The notes below the pieces were generated by a model. It worked only from the letters and a program-made list of their open reading frames with translations, searched no databases and had not been told where the DNA came from. Positions 1 to 11,389 of a stretch of 64,000 nt of DNA are shown in pieces (position 1 is the first letter of the stretch; every line of letters starts with the position of its first letter). Source of the stretch: Stictocephala bisonia (lineage: Eukaryota; Arthropoda; Insecta; Hemiptera; Membracidae); NCBI GenBank assembly GCA_035578905.1, contig JAQJVL010000744.1:124001-188000 (forward strand), read 5' to 3'. The translations under genes and the position numbers were made by a program.

Positions 1-1043
1 CAAACATTTTTTTCTTCTTTTTTTTTCTTTAACACTCATCAACCCCCAGCTCAGCCGCCGGGAAACAAAAATGGAACGCACTGACCTGAGGACAGAAGAA
101 CAACACCCAGATGTAGGGATGGCAGCGTAGTCGATACATCGGTTCTACGACATGGTCCTCAGGCCAGGCTAGCAGTGCGGAGGGTCGACCTTCCCCGGAC
201 GGCAGGCTGAGGAGAACGTCCCACTCAAGGACCCTGGACTGCAAGGCCAAACCACAGCACATTAAAAACAGTACAGCCCAAAACCAAAAATACTATACAT
301 AACAACTAATAAATATAAGGGTGCATGATTTAACCAAACTGAACATGAAGAGACAAACAAGAACATGAGTGGAGCAAACAAGACAGTGAAAGATTAACTT
401 TAGGCTATGAATAATTTAAACCAACTTACAATTTAACAAATTATAAAAGACGTATGGAACTAAAAAAAAGACAAACTGAAAACTAGGCTATAGATACGGA
501 AGCAATAGGTTATAACATGAAAATCAAACTACATAGATAGGCTAGGTTATTGTCAATGAAAAAAATATGGTAAATCGGTAACTCCAACTGAAAAAAGGCT
601 CAACAAAACATTATACAGAACTACTATTAAATATAAAACCAGATATGAAAAGCAATTAATGTTAAAAAGGTAACATTGAGCACGTGGCTCAAACTTAGGT
701 TAACAAATATCTCGACAATCCAAATTTGACAATGCCCTGAAAATGACAAATAAACCAGAATATTATTTAAACAAAGTATTTTCACCAAAAGGTGATTAGA
801 TATTAGAAATTACAAAATGAACACTTACGTTTTGGAGTCTCTAGCCTTGCATGTCTTGAAGCCTCTAGGCGTAGACAGTCAAAAGAAGGCCAACCTGACA
901 GACAAAGGCTGGAACACGGAACGACCGAGTCCGAGCCAACGGCCACCAAAGTAAGCGAATCGCCGGGCACAAGCGGTCTCAGGCAGCCTGGCAGACCACG
1001 ACGAAAAGAAAACGAAATGTACCGGTCCAAACGACCCGGTACA
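1..1043 (-). repeat. 3' LTR of Ty3/Gypsy element (left end cut by window)
   Basis: This stretch is nearly identical to 6950-8028, so it is one of a pair of long terminal repeats. It ends in ccggtaca at 1036-1043, which on the minus strand is the TGTACCGG start of the LTR. Because the element is coded on the minus strand, this is the 3' LTR. Its left end lies outside the window. A purine-rich run on the minus strand immediately right of it (about 1044-1055) fits a polypurine tract. The scattered point differences from the right LTR suggest a not very old insertion. Confidence 0.85.
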
Positions 1044-1276
1044 ACCTCCCTCTGCAAAACCTCAACACACCCAGGCAGGGGAGAAAACTCGGTACCTCAG
1101 GGAACCAAACAGAAGAAGAAGAAGAAACCCTCCAAAGAGTGGTGTTCTAAGGACGCCAAAGAGAAACTAAGAGGGGAAACCCCCCGAACAGGGAGTGAAC
1201 TCCCCTGAATGTCGGGCCCGACAAGAAAAGAGAGAAGGAGACTCTCTCAGAACAGCCACTTAGGGCGCAGAGGTGA

Positions 1277-4200
1277 TCAATCTCTTTGCCCCAAGAAACC
1301 CCCAGGAACACCAACTCCTGGATCAACCGTTCCCCGGAAAGCCTTAAGCTGGGACACATGGGCTTTCCTGAACACCCTGCCTGACTGGGGATCAATCAGC
1401 AGAGCAGTCACCGGTGATAAAATCCTGTCGATGCGGTGGGGACCAGACCACCGATAGCACAACTTTGCAGCTCTTCGTTCCGCGGCCGAACTGACCGGGT
1501 GAGCCTGACAAAGAACCAGCTCTCCAACCTGAAAAGGGTTAGGAGTACGACCCTTATCATACCTCCTCCTTACTCTCTCTCTAGCACGTAGCAGGTTGCG
1601 CCGAGCGGCCCACCACGTGGACACTACGTCAGTGGCACCTGGCGTAGGTAGAAGATCCTCTAGCCTCTACAAGTTGGACAAAGGGTTGTTAGGAGGGTAG
1701 CCATGTAGAATCTCGAAGGGAGTGGCATTGTGACTCTCATGCTTGGAAGAATTGAAAGCAAGCTGGAGCCAAGAGAGACTCTCATCCCAGGTGTTCTGCT
1801 TCTCAGCATGGAAAGTAATAAGGGCAGACCGAAGATTGCGGTTGAACCGCTCTGCATGAGAAGGCTGTGGGTAATAAGGAGAGGTAATCACATGCCTGAT
1901 ACCATTGCCAAAACAGAACCTACGAAACTCGTGTGAGGTAAACTGGCTACCGTTGTCGGACACAAGAGTAGAAGGCACACCAAAGTGCTGGAAGAGTTGG
2001 GACTGGAGAGCACGGATGGTGAGCTTAGCCGTAGCACTCCGAAGTGGGAAAAGCCAAACGAACTTCGAGAAAGCATCCACACAAACAAGTAGGTAGGAGC
2101 TACCTGACTTGCTACGGGGAAAAGGACCCATGTAGTCGATGAACACCTTCTCAAAAGGACGCTCAGCCACCTCAGAAGATAACAACCCTAACTTAGCATT
2201 CTGACTAGGCTTGCTGAGAGAGCACAGGTGACAAGCCCGCACTCTGCCTGCAACATCCCGGTCCATGCCCTTCCAGATGAAATACCTACGAATCTTAGCG
2301 ATGGTCTTATGAATGCCAAGATGACCGCCCACCAGAGAAGAGTGATAATACTGTAAGACCATCGGTACTAGATGACTAGGCAGCACTACACGGGGTTCAC
2401 CTCTCTGTCGAGGACGGCAACAGAGTACCCCTTTGGACAGAAAATAGGGAGGGTGGGCACCTCCCTCTTGAAGCTCACCTAAGATGACTGACATCTCAGG
2501 ATCTTTCTGCTGATGGGACAGTAGGTCGTCAAAAGCCAGAGGAAAATCCAGAAGAACAGCACCACACTAAGCAACAGCCTCAGTCGGTGGATCACTGGGT
2601 TCATGATACATGCGGAAAAGAGCATTCGCGATGACATTCTGGGTACCCCTAAGATGTTGGACTCGGAACTTAAAAGCAGAAATTTTGACCACCCAGCGAC
2701 CAATTTTCCCAAACTGTCTGGGATGGGCAAGAAGTCAAGACAGTGCCTGATTGTCCGTCTCAAGCAAGAACTCAGCGTATTCCAAGAAACGCCGAAACTT
2801 GTCCGTACCAAAGACAACAGCCAGACACTCTAACTCATAGATGGAAGAAGCTTTCTTTTCCTGGTGAGACAACGTCCTCGAAGCAAAAGCGATGGGCTGC
2901 CTGACCCCATCAAACTCCTGAGAAAGAACAGCAGCAATGGCGGAGGAGGAGGCATCAGTCTGAAGAATGAATTCTCTGCTGAAATTAGGCATACGCCAAA
3001 CAGGAGGTTGCATGATAGCCTCCTTGAGAGCATCAAAGGCCGTCTGCTGAGCTTGGCCCCACACAAAAAGGACACCTTTCTTCCGCAACTCGTTCAACGG
3101 GGCAGCAAGCTCGGCCACGTTAGGGATGAAGCGACGGTAAAAATTCACCATCTCCACAAAACGGGCAATCCCCTTGGCATCTCTGGGAGGAGGAAAATCC
3201 CGAATGCCCTGGGTCCTCACAGGATCTATGCAGACGCCTCGAGAAGATATCAGATGACCCAGAAAAGAAATCTCAGGACGAGCAAAAGTGACTTTCTCTG
3301 GATTGACGGTAAGGCCAGCTGATTTAAGGCGACTAAGAACTTCCTCCAGATGTTGCATGTGTTCCCCGAAAGTCTCACTGTAGACAAGAAGGTCGTCCAG
3401 GTAATTGAAGACAAACTTGAATTTCACATCATGGAAGATGGAATCAAGCAGACGAGTGAGAGTCTGGGCACCCACAGCAAGACCCATAGGAACCCTAGTG
3501 AACTGATAGAGATTCCAGGGAACACAGAAGCTAGTCATAGGCCGTGATTCCTTCTTCAATGGAATCTGATGGTAGGCCTGGTTCAAATCAAAAACACTGA
3601 AAAACTTAGCCTTACCGAATCAATCAAACGCAGAATGCAAATCAGGCAGAGGTACCGAGTCAATAGCGACCTTAGCGTTGAGCCTCCGATAATCCATCAC
3701 AAGCCTAGACTCACCATTAGGCTTGGGCACAAGAAAAGCTGGACTGGCATAAGCGGAACGAGACGGTTCAATCACACCCTTGCTTAGAAGATCTTCAATC
3801 ATAGCCCTCATAACCTCCATCTTTAGGGGAGCAAGTTTGTACGGATGACTTCTAACAGGCTGAGAATCGGTGAGGTGGATCTCATACTCCAGAAGAGAAG
3901 TGACCCCAAGCTCAGGTGTAAGCACATCAGGAAACTGCAAACACAGCCTCCTAATGGCCTCCGCCTGCTCAGGGGGGAGATGACCAAATGGATCCACCTT
4001 GGGTTGTTCGGGCTCACAACCCACCTCTCTGACTGCAGGAGGGCAGTCAGAATCACCTACTAGAGGCACCAAAACTCGCCGATTAAACTTGAAAAACATC
4101 TGGCGCTTCTGGAGGTCAAGCACCATACTACTCTTAGAGATAAAGTCTGCCCCTACGATACAAGAAACCGCCAGGTCCTTGGCAACAAGAAAACCCCACC

Positions 4201-4519
4201 TCCAGGAAAATCCTTCAATCTTAAAATGGAAAAACGCCTTTAGAATTATAGGTAGAGGAGTTTGGGATGCCGTCCAGCATGTAATTGAAGAAGGCTCGGT
4301 GTGCCTGACAAGTCCTAAGGCGTCAAGGGACTCAAAAAGAGAAAGGCTGATGATACTGCATGCCGAACCAGAATCAAGAAGGGCTCGACACACCGTACCA
4401 CCAAAAGAAACAAAAACGCCAGGACACACCGAGGTGACCGCACTAAGTCCCAGGGAAGCCATGCCAGCAAGGCCCGAAAAATCCCCGACACTCCTGCTAT
4501 GGGCACGTGTCAGAGGCAA
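1277..4519 (-). pseudogene. pol: Ty3/Gypsy pol (protease, RT, RNase H, integrase), broken by stops
   Basis: The minus strand reads as one long pol frame broken only by in-frame stop codons at about 3620, 2735, 2568 and 1667. Domains in order: aspartic protease with a DSG active site (LLDSGSACS, about 4380); reverse transcriptase with the YLDD catalytic box (about 3400); RNase H ending in the TDNQALSW region (about 2735); integrase with an HHCC zinc finger (about 2210-2380) and a DDE core, where FIDYMGPFP, LVSDNGSQF and HAERFN carry the acidic residues; and a C-terminal tail to 1277. At least two of the stops are TGA where relatives carry Trp, as expected from G-to-A change. No envelope-like gene follows. 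Ty3/Gypsy (Metaviridae-type) is certain from domain order; the clade is not resolved. The copy cannot make a full polyprotein without readthrough. Confidence 0.9.
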
Positions 4520-4551
4520 ATGGCCACGGTCACTCGCAACAACGTGGGGAG

Positions 4552-5888
4552 CTACTGTGGAGGCAACCCCCCGCGCTGAGCGTTTCCCGCCCCACGACCT
4601 CGAGCACGTGGACAGTCACGACGAATGTGACCAGGTTGGCCACAAGCAAAACACACAACAGGAGGCCGAGAACCACGACCCTCCACTGGCTGACTCACAC
4701 CTACAGACATAGCCAGTCGACGGGTGGGGAGCACGATGATTCTCAGAATCCCTTCCTTGCTGGTCTGAGAACTGCACGCTGCGCGAAACAATGTACAGCT
4801 GATGCAGCTCCCGAAAAGACGAAGGCACACCAGCAAAAACTAATCTGCACCGTTCCTCCGGAGAAATGCCATCCAGGATGACACGAACGGTGTCAGCTTC
4901 AGAAAGTGTGAGGCGCAACGCTTGACGAGCTTCCTTGACTGAAGAGACATAGGCTGCCAGAGACTCGCCCCTACCCTGCGATCGATAAAATCTGTCCATG
5001 ACCATCCTCTCCCTGAGTCGAATTGGAAGAAACGACGAAAGGAACTCTCGATGGAACGAGTCCACCGAGGCATCACTGGCCAAGACAGAACTAAGCAACT
5101 CCCCAACGGGACCTCTGCAAAACGGGAAAATCAAACGAAGCAAGTCCCCAGCCTGCATGCCGGGCATCTCACTAAGTCTGAGAAAGGCCACTAGAAACTT
5201 AAGAAGCTCCTCAGGATCCATCCCATCGATCACAGGGAGATTGTGAATCATGGGCGTGAGAGGGTTAGGTAGCTTGTGGTAGCTCAGCTGCAGAAGAGCA
5301 GGTGAACACAAAGGAGCTGAAGCAGAAGGAATGGCAGCTGGAGCCGAACCACAAGCAACCTCAACAGAAACACCTGCAGGCTCAGAAGGAGCCTCAGGCA
5401 CAGTAAGAGCCATTGTCTCAGCCTGCGGCCTCGACACGTTGGGCGACAGTGCGAAATTAGGCTGCTGACCCAAACCCGTAGGAGTCGTGGAACCGGAGAG
5501 TGCCTGAAAAATCTCTCCAAGCCTAGACAAACTCTCCAGGATCCACGCCCTATCCGACGGTTCTAACCCCGGTCCCCGGTTGACCATACGTAAGCGGGCA
5601 AGCAGATTCCCCAAACGCGCAGGACGGCAGGCCCGGTCACGACCGACTGGAGGTTCCAACTGCAGATCTTCCAAAACCCCTTCCCAATCTTCCACCTTGC
5701 GTTTACAACCCAACAACTCATCACCAACCTCCAGTAGATCAGACCACTCCACCGCCGTACCCGCGGACAACTGCTCCCGCAGCAACCTCCGGAGATTCAA
5801 AACATCACCCTCCGGAGTCACACCACGCGCCCTCAACTCGAAAATCAACTCCTCCTTCACTAGGAGGGCAACATTCTGCAGATAGGCC
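4552..5888 (-). pseudogene. gag: Ty3/Gypsy gag with CCHC zinc knuckle, frameshifted near its end
   Basis: A long minus-strand frame starts at the ATG at 5886-5888 (MAYLQN). An upstream in-frame extension to 6067 runs through the poly-T tract at 6039-6063 and is unlikely to be translated. The N-terminal half is charged and helical, the middle is Pro/Ala/Ser-rich, and the capsid-like part follows (residues such as FLSSFLPIRLRERMVMDRFYR are typical of retrotransposon gag). The frame then shifts at about 4690-4720. The zinc knuckle CFACGQPGHIRRDC lies in another frame at about 4610-4655, so gag is disrupted between capsid and nucleocapsid. Pol begins about 30 bases downstream. Confidence 0.85.
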
Positions 5889-6126
5889 ATCTCGAACGCA
5901 ACAAATCTCAACAATACACAAAAAACGACAACTCCAGGGTCCAAGACGAACAAAACCCTCAGCCTACCGAACCAGTGCCGACCACTCCAATCCACCCATG
6001 AAACCCATTCAACACGGTAACCAAGCAGATTGCCTAGTTTTTTTTTTTTTTTTTTTTTTTTTTGCAACCACGCTCTGCTACGAATTGAGATTCATCCCCC
6101 CCACCAAAGCTGGACAGCGTGCCAAC

Positions 6127-8028
6127 TGATGGATGGCTCAAAACAAGTCAAGCGATAGGATCACGGGTGGCAGTTGGAGGGTCCAAAATAAAACTCGGCA
6201 GCTGAGCAAAACTAATTTTATTATCAAAGCCGAATATGCAAAAACGGGCAGGCAGAAGGCCACAATATCGAATGCACTTAAATAAATAACAAGCAACACT
6301 AACATAACCAAGATAATACAAAAACCACAAAAACACTTAACGCTACAAATACCAAAATTAACAATTAACAACTACATGGCCTATCTGCAGTTTAGCCTGA
6401 GACACCCAAAACGTAAGAAAAACTTATTAACAATATAAAAGTGACAGATTTAGAAACAATTTTGATAACCCCCAAATAACCCCGGCAATTTAGCCCCACA
6501 TCCCATGATTCCACCGAGGCCAGGGAGTAAGCCGGAATCCCTGTTCAGCTCCGAATTAGAAGTTAAGCAAAAGAACAATAATTCCCTTTTGGTGAGTTTA
6601 AAAATCAAACAATTTAAAAAAATATATAACAAGGTGCCGTTCTATCATTCCCTGACCTCAATAATACAAAACAGGAAATAAATAAATAAATAACTAAATC
6701 ACTAGGCCTAAAGCATAAAAATAAATAACAACACAATTTAACGGTAGGGACCTAACAAATATAAACTCTAGAAAAATATAACAACAAAATAAACTATTTA
6801 AACTAAATAACAATAAGTATTAACCCGAAAAGTTCTTTTTGTATTTTTTTTTTTTTTTCCTTTAATAAAAAAAATACATATAGGTCCCCATGGCTGTGTT
6901 GCATACATCACTGTTCAAGCTTAGGCCTAGGCCACATTACATAGTTCCACAAACATTTTTTTCTTCTTTTTTTTTCTTTAACACTCATCAACCCCCAGCT
7001 CAGCCGCCGGGAAACAAAAATGAACGCACTGACCTGAGGACAGAAGAACAACACCCAGATGTAGGGATGGCAGCGTAGTCGAGACATCGGTTCTACGACA
7101 TGGTCCTCAGGCCAGGCTGGCAGTGCGGAGGGTTGACCTTCCCCGGACGGCAGGCTGAGGAGAACGTCCCACTCAAGGACCCTGGACTGCAAGGCCAAAC
7201 CACAGCACATTAAAAACAGTACAGCCCAAAACCAAAAATACTATACATAACAACTAATAAATATAAGAGTGCATGATTTAACCAAACTGAACATGAAGAG
7301 ACAAACAAGAACATGAGTGGAGCAAACAAGACAGTGAAAGATTAACTTTAGGCTATGAATAATTTAAACCAACTTACAATTTGACAAAATATAAAAGACG
7401 TATGGAACTAAAAAAAAAGACAAACTGAAAACTAGGCTATAGATACGGAAGCAATAGGTTATAACATGAAAATCAAACTACACAGATAGGCTAGGTTATT
7501 GTCAATGAACAATTTATGGTAAATCGGTAACTCCAACTGAAAAAAGGCTCAACAAAACAGTATACAGAACTACTTTTAAATATAAAACCAGATATGAAAA
7601 GCAATTAACATTAAAAAGGTAACATTGAGCACGTGGCTCGAACCTAGGTTAACAAATATCTCGACAATCCAAATTTGACAATGCCCTGAAAATGACAAAT
7701 AAACCAGATTATTATTTAAACAAAGTATTTTCACCAAAATGGTGATTAGATATTAGAAATTACAAAATGAACACTTACGTTTTGGAGTCTCTAGCCTTGC
7801 ATGTCTTGAAGCCTCTAGGCGTAGACAGTCAAAAGAAGGCCAACCTGACAGACAAAGGCTGGAACACGGAACGACCGAGTCCGAGCCAACGGCCACCAAA
7901 GTAATTGTCTTCATGCAATAAAACATTTGAAAAAAGTAAGCGAATCTCCGGGCACAAGCGGTCTCAGGCAGCCTGGCAGACCACGACGAAAAAAAAACGA
8001 AATGTACCGGTCCAAACGACCCGGTACA
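6127..8028 (-). repeat. 5' LTR of Ty3/Gypsy element
   Basis: The right LTR ends at 8028 (ccggtaca). The part from 6950 is matched by the left LTR. The inner boundary is uncertain: I place it at 6127 because a TG dinucleotide there is followed, on the minus-strand downstream side, by TGGCACGCTGTCCAGC, which could be a primer binding site because it starts with TGG. That would give an LTR of about 1.9 kb. The LTR carries a 35-bp insertion at about 7905-7940 that the left LTR lacks. Confidence 0.6.
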
Positions 8029-8125
8029 GTAGCTAACATGTATATTACGTTTAATATGTAGCTAACAGGTCTATTACGTTCAATATGTAGCTAACAGGTC
8101 TATTACTTTCAATATATAAGCTAAC
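8029..8125. repeat. 29-bp tandem repeat beside the LTR element
   Basis: Three to four copies of a unit beginning gtagctaaca, at 8029, 8058 and 8087, with a partial fourth near 8116. The LTR element inserted directly at the edge of, or inside, this array. Confidence 0.75.
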
Positions 8126-8437
8126 AAAGTGTATAGGTACTAAACTGTAAAGCCTGTCTTTTATTATCTGCTTTTCCAAATCGTTCTAAGGGCACAGAAC
8201 TGTCCATTTATTTCTGTTATTTACTTTTATTTTATGCTCTTAAAAAGTTTATAAGACTATATATCAAGGTTATGGAACATAATAGTTGCATTATTATTAC
8301 AATATTGCTATATTCTTTAGTTAGAAAATGACTTATTACGCAAAAGTAATCATTAAACTTAAATGTCTTAAAACACACTTTAAGATTACGTGTCCTTCCT
8401 CTGTAGACCACCCTATTTGAGACTAAAAGCTAACGAC

Positions 8438-8860
8438 ACTTGCATGAGCGTGGGTGGGTGTTAGATACATAAATGTGGGCGGTATGCCAATGAGTAAGTA
8501 TGTGGGGATTTTGAGGTACGTGTAAGGGTAAATGTGTGGACTGTCAACATTATACGTATAAGGATGAGTGGGAGGTACATTAACGTATATGTGTATGGAT
8601 GAGTGTAACGTAGGGTGGGTTAAATTAAACGTAGGGTAATTTGGGTAAGTTAAACTAAAGTAAACAAGTACATGAATATTCTAAAATTGGAAACTATTGA
8701 CTGACAATTTCCCAATATCGCACCATGAATTGTTATTTAGGGAGCATTTTAAAAATTTTGAATATTTCCTGACCATGATGACCCACTCAACCCACCCTTC
8801 CACGCACAGTGGTATTGACCCATTCAACCACACAAAGACGTACAGTAGTACTTCCAAAAG
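8438..8860. repeat. Degenerate G-rich minisatellite (36-bp family), both orientations
   Basis: Decayed units with tgggtgggt and acgtgtaagggt motifs occur in the G-rich sense up to about 8640, and in the C-rich sense (gacccactcaacccaccc, cacagtggtattgaccca) at 8778-8850. They belong to the family that is clearest at 26256-26640 and 49740-50110. No gene was seen from 8126 to 8900. Confidence 0.55.
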
Positions 8861-8901
8861 ATATCATATTGTAAATGTTATTGCTAATATAATTGCACAT
8901 A

Positions 8902-11387
8902 CAGTTGAACCTCGATAACTCGACCCTCGATAACTCGAAATCCTTTATAAGTCGAATTTTTTAAAATCCCCTTGAACTTCTCATAAGAGTTAATGTTATT
9001 TTTACCTCTACAACTCGAATATTTCGATATTAAAACCTCGATAACACGAATTTTCCATTGTCTGGAATGGCACGGTATAACCTCTATAACTCGAAATTGG
9101 AACTATGCGAACCTTTACAAGTCGAAGTTCCAATCACTTCACCTTTATAACTCGAAGTTTATTATGGCAAACCTCAATAAACCGATATTCAGAATTTTCG
9201 CTGTTGAATAAAGGAGCTACATTTTCATGTTGTGACATGAATCGCCCCCACCCCTCACCGCTGTCCGTATTTCGTATGTTTATTGCAGTGTTGTTGACGT
9301 GCTGTAGTAACCACGCTTTGTTTTTCTACCTTGTGCGTTTGTGATTAGTCGCTGTGTTGTTCTTTGTGTAGTGTGATGGAAGGTAAGCGAAAGTGCAAGA
9401 CTTTAAGTGTAGAAGAAAAACAAAGGATTCTAACAGAAGTAGACAAAGGAGATAAAAAGAAAATTGACATTGCAAAGGAGTTTGGCATTCCACCTAATAC
9501 GTTATCGACGATCCTAAAAAATAGGGAGAAGTATGAAGAAGGAAGTGTCCTAGCTATGTCATGTAAGAGGGCTAAACAGGCTGATTTTGAAGATATAGAT
9601 CGATGTGTTTTAAAGTGGCTAAAACAATGTAGAGATAAGAACATTTCAATTTCAGGCCCTATTCTTCAAGAAAAGGCAATTGATTTCGCAAAGAAATTAG
9701 GTCATGATGGGTTCCGTGCTTCAAACGGTTGGTTGCAAAACTTCAAAAAAAGAAATAATGTAGTTTTTAAAAAGATATGTGGAGAGAGTGCCAGTGTTGA
9801 CACAAATGTTTGTACTGAGTGGATTGAGAAACTCTCTAAACTAACCGATGATTACGCTCCTGAGAACATTTACAATGCTGATGAGACTGCCCTATTTTTT
9901 AAGTGTTTACCAGACAAAACCATGACTTTCAAAGGTGAGACATGCAGTGGGGGTAAACATAGTAAAGAGCGGTTAACGGTGCTCCTAGGTGCAAACGCTA
10001 CTGGAACAGTTAAGTTGAAACCATTTGTTATTGGTAAGGCTAAAAAGCCACGATGTTTGAAAGGAATCGAAAGCCTCCCTACAGACTATACCGCTAACAA
10101 GAAAGCGTGGATGACATCAGATATTTTTGGACAGTGGCTCAAAGACTTAAACCAAACAATGAAGAAGAAGAAGCAAAAAATACTTTTATTTATTGACAAC
10201 TGCTCTGCCCACGGTGATTTGTATAATCTCTCCCATATTAAAATTGAATTTTTACCTGCAAATACAACGTCAAAATTGCAACCTTTAGATCAAGGAATAA
10301 TTAAAAATGTCAAAAGTTTCTACCGAAAGGAAGTTGTGCGTAGATATCTGAATGATGTGGAAAATGAGTCTCCAACTAAAATAAACATTCTGGATGCCAT
10401 GTGGATGCTTACGAAAGCATGGAACAATGTAACTGATAAGACTATTTCCAATTGTTTTAAAAAGTCTGGTTTTAAAGTCAGTGGAGATAGTATGGAGGAA
10501 GAGAGTGGAAATGCTTATCCTGCTTCAGTTATTGAAGATCCAACAGGTTGGGTGGAAACAACGGAGAATCTCAACATAGAAGAAATGCTGTTCAAAGACT
10601 TTGTTAATGTTGATGACAATGTAGCAGTTTGTGGTGAACACGTATCTGACACAGACATCGTAGCATCAGTGGTTTCACCAGGAGTAGATGATGAGGAAGA
10701 CGAGGATGACGACCCCATCGACCCGGACAACATGCACTCAACCCCGGAACCTACACTCAAAGAAGCCCGAGCTGCCATAGACCTGCTTCGACGATATTTT
10801 GTAAAAAAGCCAGTTATGAGTGATAGTGTTGTTACATCCATTGCTAATCTGGATACCAGTTTGGATTTTGCCGCTTCATTAGGTAAACAGTCAAAAATTG
10901 ATGATTTTTTTAAGGCCATGTAAATATTTTTGTAACTGATTTTTTCCAATACAGTATTAATATTGGATTTTATAATGTAGCTTGAATATTTTATTTTTTA
11001 ATTATTGTATTATTATTTGGCCACAGTTTAGTTTAAATTAAATTTACAAATTTGAAATTACTTATGTCGATTAGTTGTCTTTTACACATTCCTTCAATTA
11101 AAATACTGTGCAGTTATTTAAAATAGTTTTATTTGAACCCTGCATAAAATGTATTATTACTTTTTATAACTACATATTTTACTTATGTATGATGTTCAGA
11201 TAAACAGTAATCACGCAAACGCACTGCCTAGCAACACAATTTAGAAAAGTTCAATAATCTGTGGACCCTCTATAACTCGAAGTCGGCTATTTTTACACTC
11301 GATAACTCGAACCTTGTTTACTCGAAATATTCGATAACTCGAATTTTTTTCGCGTCCCTTCAGATTCGAGTTATCAAGGTTCCACTG
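8902..11387 (+). mobile_element. pogo/Tigger-like DNA transposon with TIRs and TA duplication
   Basis: The ends are inverted repeats: left CAGTTGAACCTCGATAACTC at 8902, and the right end reads CAGTGGAACCTTGATAACTC on the minus strand ending at 11387. Each end is flanked by TA (8900-8901 and 11388-11389), the target duplication of the Tc1/mariner superfamily. Inside the left end, about nine direct copies of a motif like CTCGATAACTCGAA follow one another (8909-9185); the right end has about four more. The element encodes an uninterrupted transposase. Total length is 2486 bp. All required parts are present, so activity is possible. Confidence 0.93.
9376..10923 (+). CDS. pogo/Tigger-like transposase (CENP-B/jerky type), intact
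   Basis: An intact 515-residue frame. I take the ATG at 9376 (MEGKRK) as the start; an upstream extension to 9364 would begin at TTG. Residues about 4-55 form a CENP-B N-terminal helix-turn-helix (VEEKQRILTEV, KEFGIPPNTLSTILK). Residues about 66-130 form the second CENPB-type helix-turn-helix (GWLQNFKKRNNV). Residues about 165-340 are the DDE_1 nuclease, with D169 in YNADETAL, D274 in LLFIDNCSAH and D305 in QPLDQGIIKN, giving the DD30D spacing of pogo elements. The tail (about 430-460) is strongly acidic (DDEEDEDDD). It would bind the element's terminal repeats in the nucleus and catalyse excision and insertion at TA. A domesticated CENP-B-like gene is less likely because the TIRs and target duplication are still present. 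Confidence 0.93.
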   Translation: MEGKRKCKTLSVEEKQRILTEVDKGDKKKIDIAKEFGIPPNTLSTILKNREKYEEGSVLAMSCKRAKQADFEDIDRCVLKWLKQCRDKNISISGPILQEKAIDFAKKLGHDGFRASNGWLQNFKKRNNVVFKKICGESASVDTNVCTEWIEKLSKLTDDYAPENIYNADETALFFKCLPDKTMTFKGETCSGGKHSKERLTVLLGANATGTVKLKPFVIGKAKKPRCLKGIESLPTDYTANKKAWMTSDIFGQWLKDLNQTMKKKKQKILLFIDNCSAHGDLYNLSHIKIEFLPANTTSKLQPLDQGIIKNVKSFYRKEVVRRYLNDVENESPTKINILDAMWMLTKAWNNVTDKTISNCFKKSGFKVSGDSMEEESGNAYPASVIEDPTGWVETTENLNIEEMLFKDFVNVDDNVAVCGEHVSDTDIVASVVSPGVDDEEDEDDDPIDPDNMHSTPEPTLKEARAAIDLLRRYFVKKPVMSDSVVTSIANLDTSLDFAASLGKQSKIDDFFKAM

Positions 11388-11389
11388 TA

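Larger units (their letters stand above)
1..8028 (-). mobile_element. Ty3/Gypsy LTR retrotransposon
   Basis: Minus-strand order is 5' LTR, possible primer site, gag, pol, polypurine-like run, 3' LTR. The element is nearly complete; only the far end of the left LTR is missing from the window. The A/T homopolymers at 6039-6063 and 6847-6858 lie in the leader/LTR. Both gag and pol are interrupted, so this copy is not autonomous. The bases right of it (gtagc at 8029-8033) are the expected target-site duplicate, but the partner is outside the window. Confidence 0.9.

Noticed and set aside
1017..5885. Plus-strand ORFs across the LTR element
   Set aside because: They are antisense shadows of gag and pol with no recognisable domains.
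10515..10949. Minus-strand Ser-rich ORF in the Tigger element
   Set aside because: It is the antisense of the acidic tail of the transposase.
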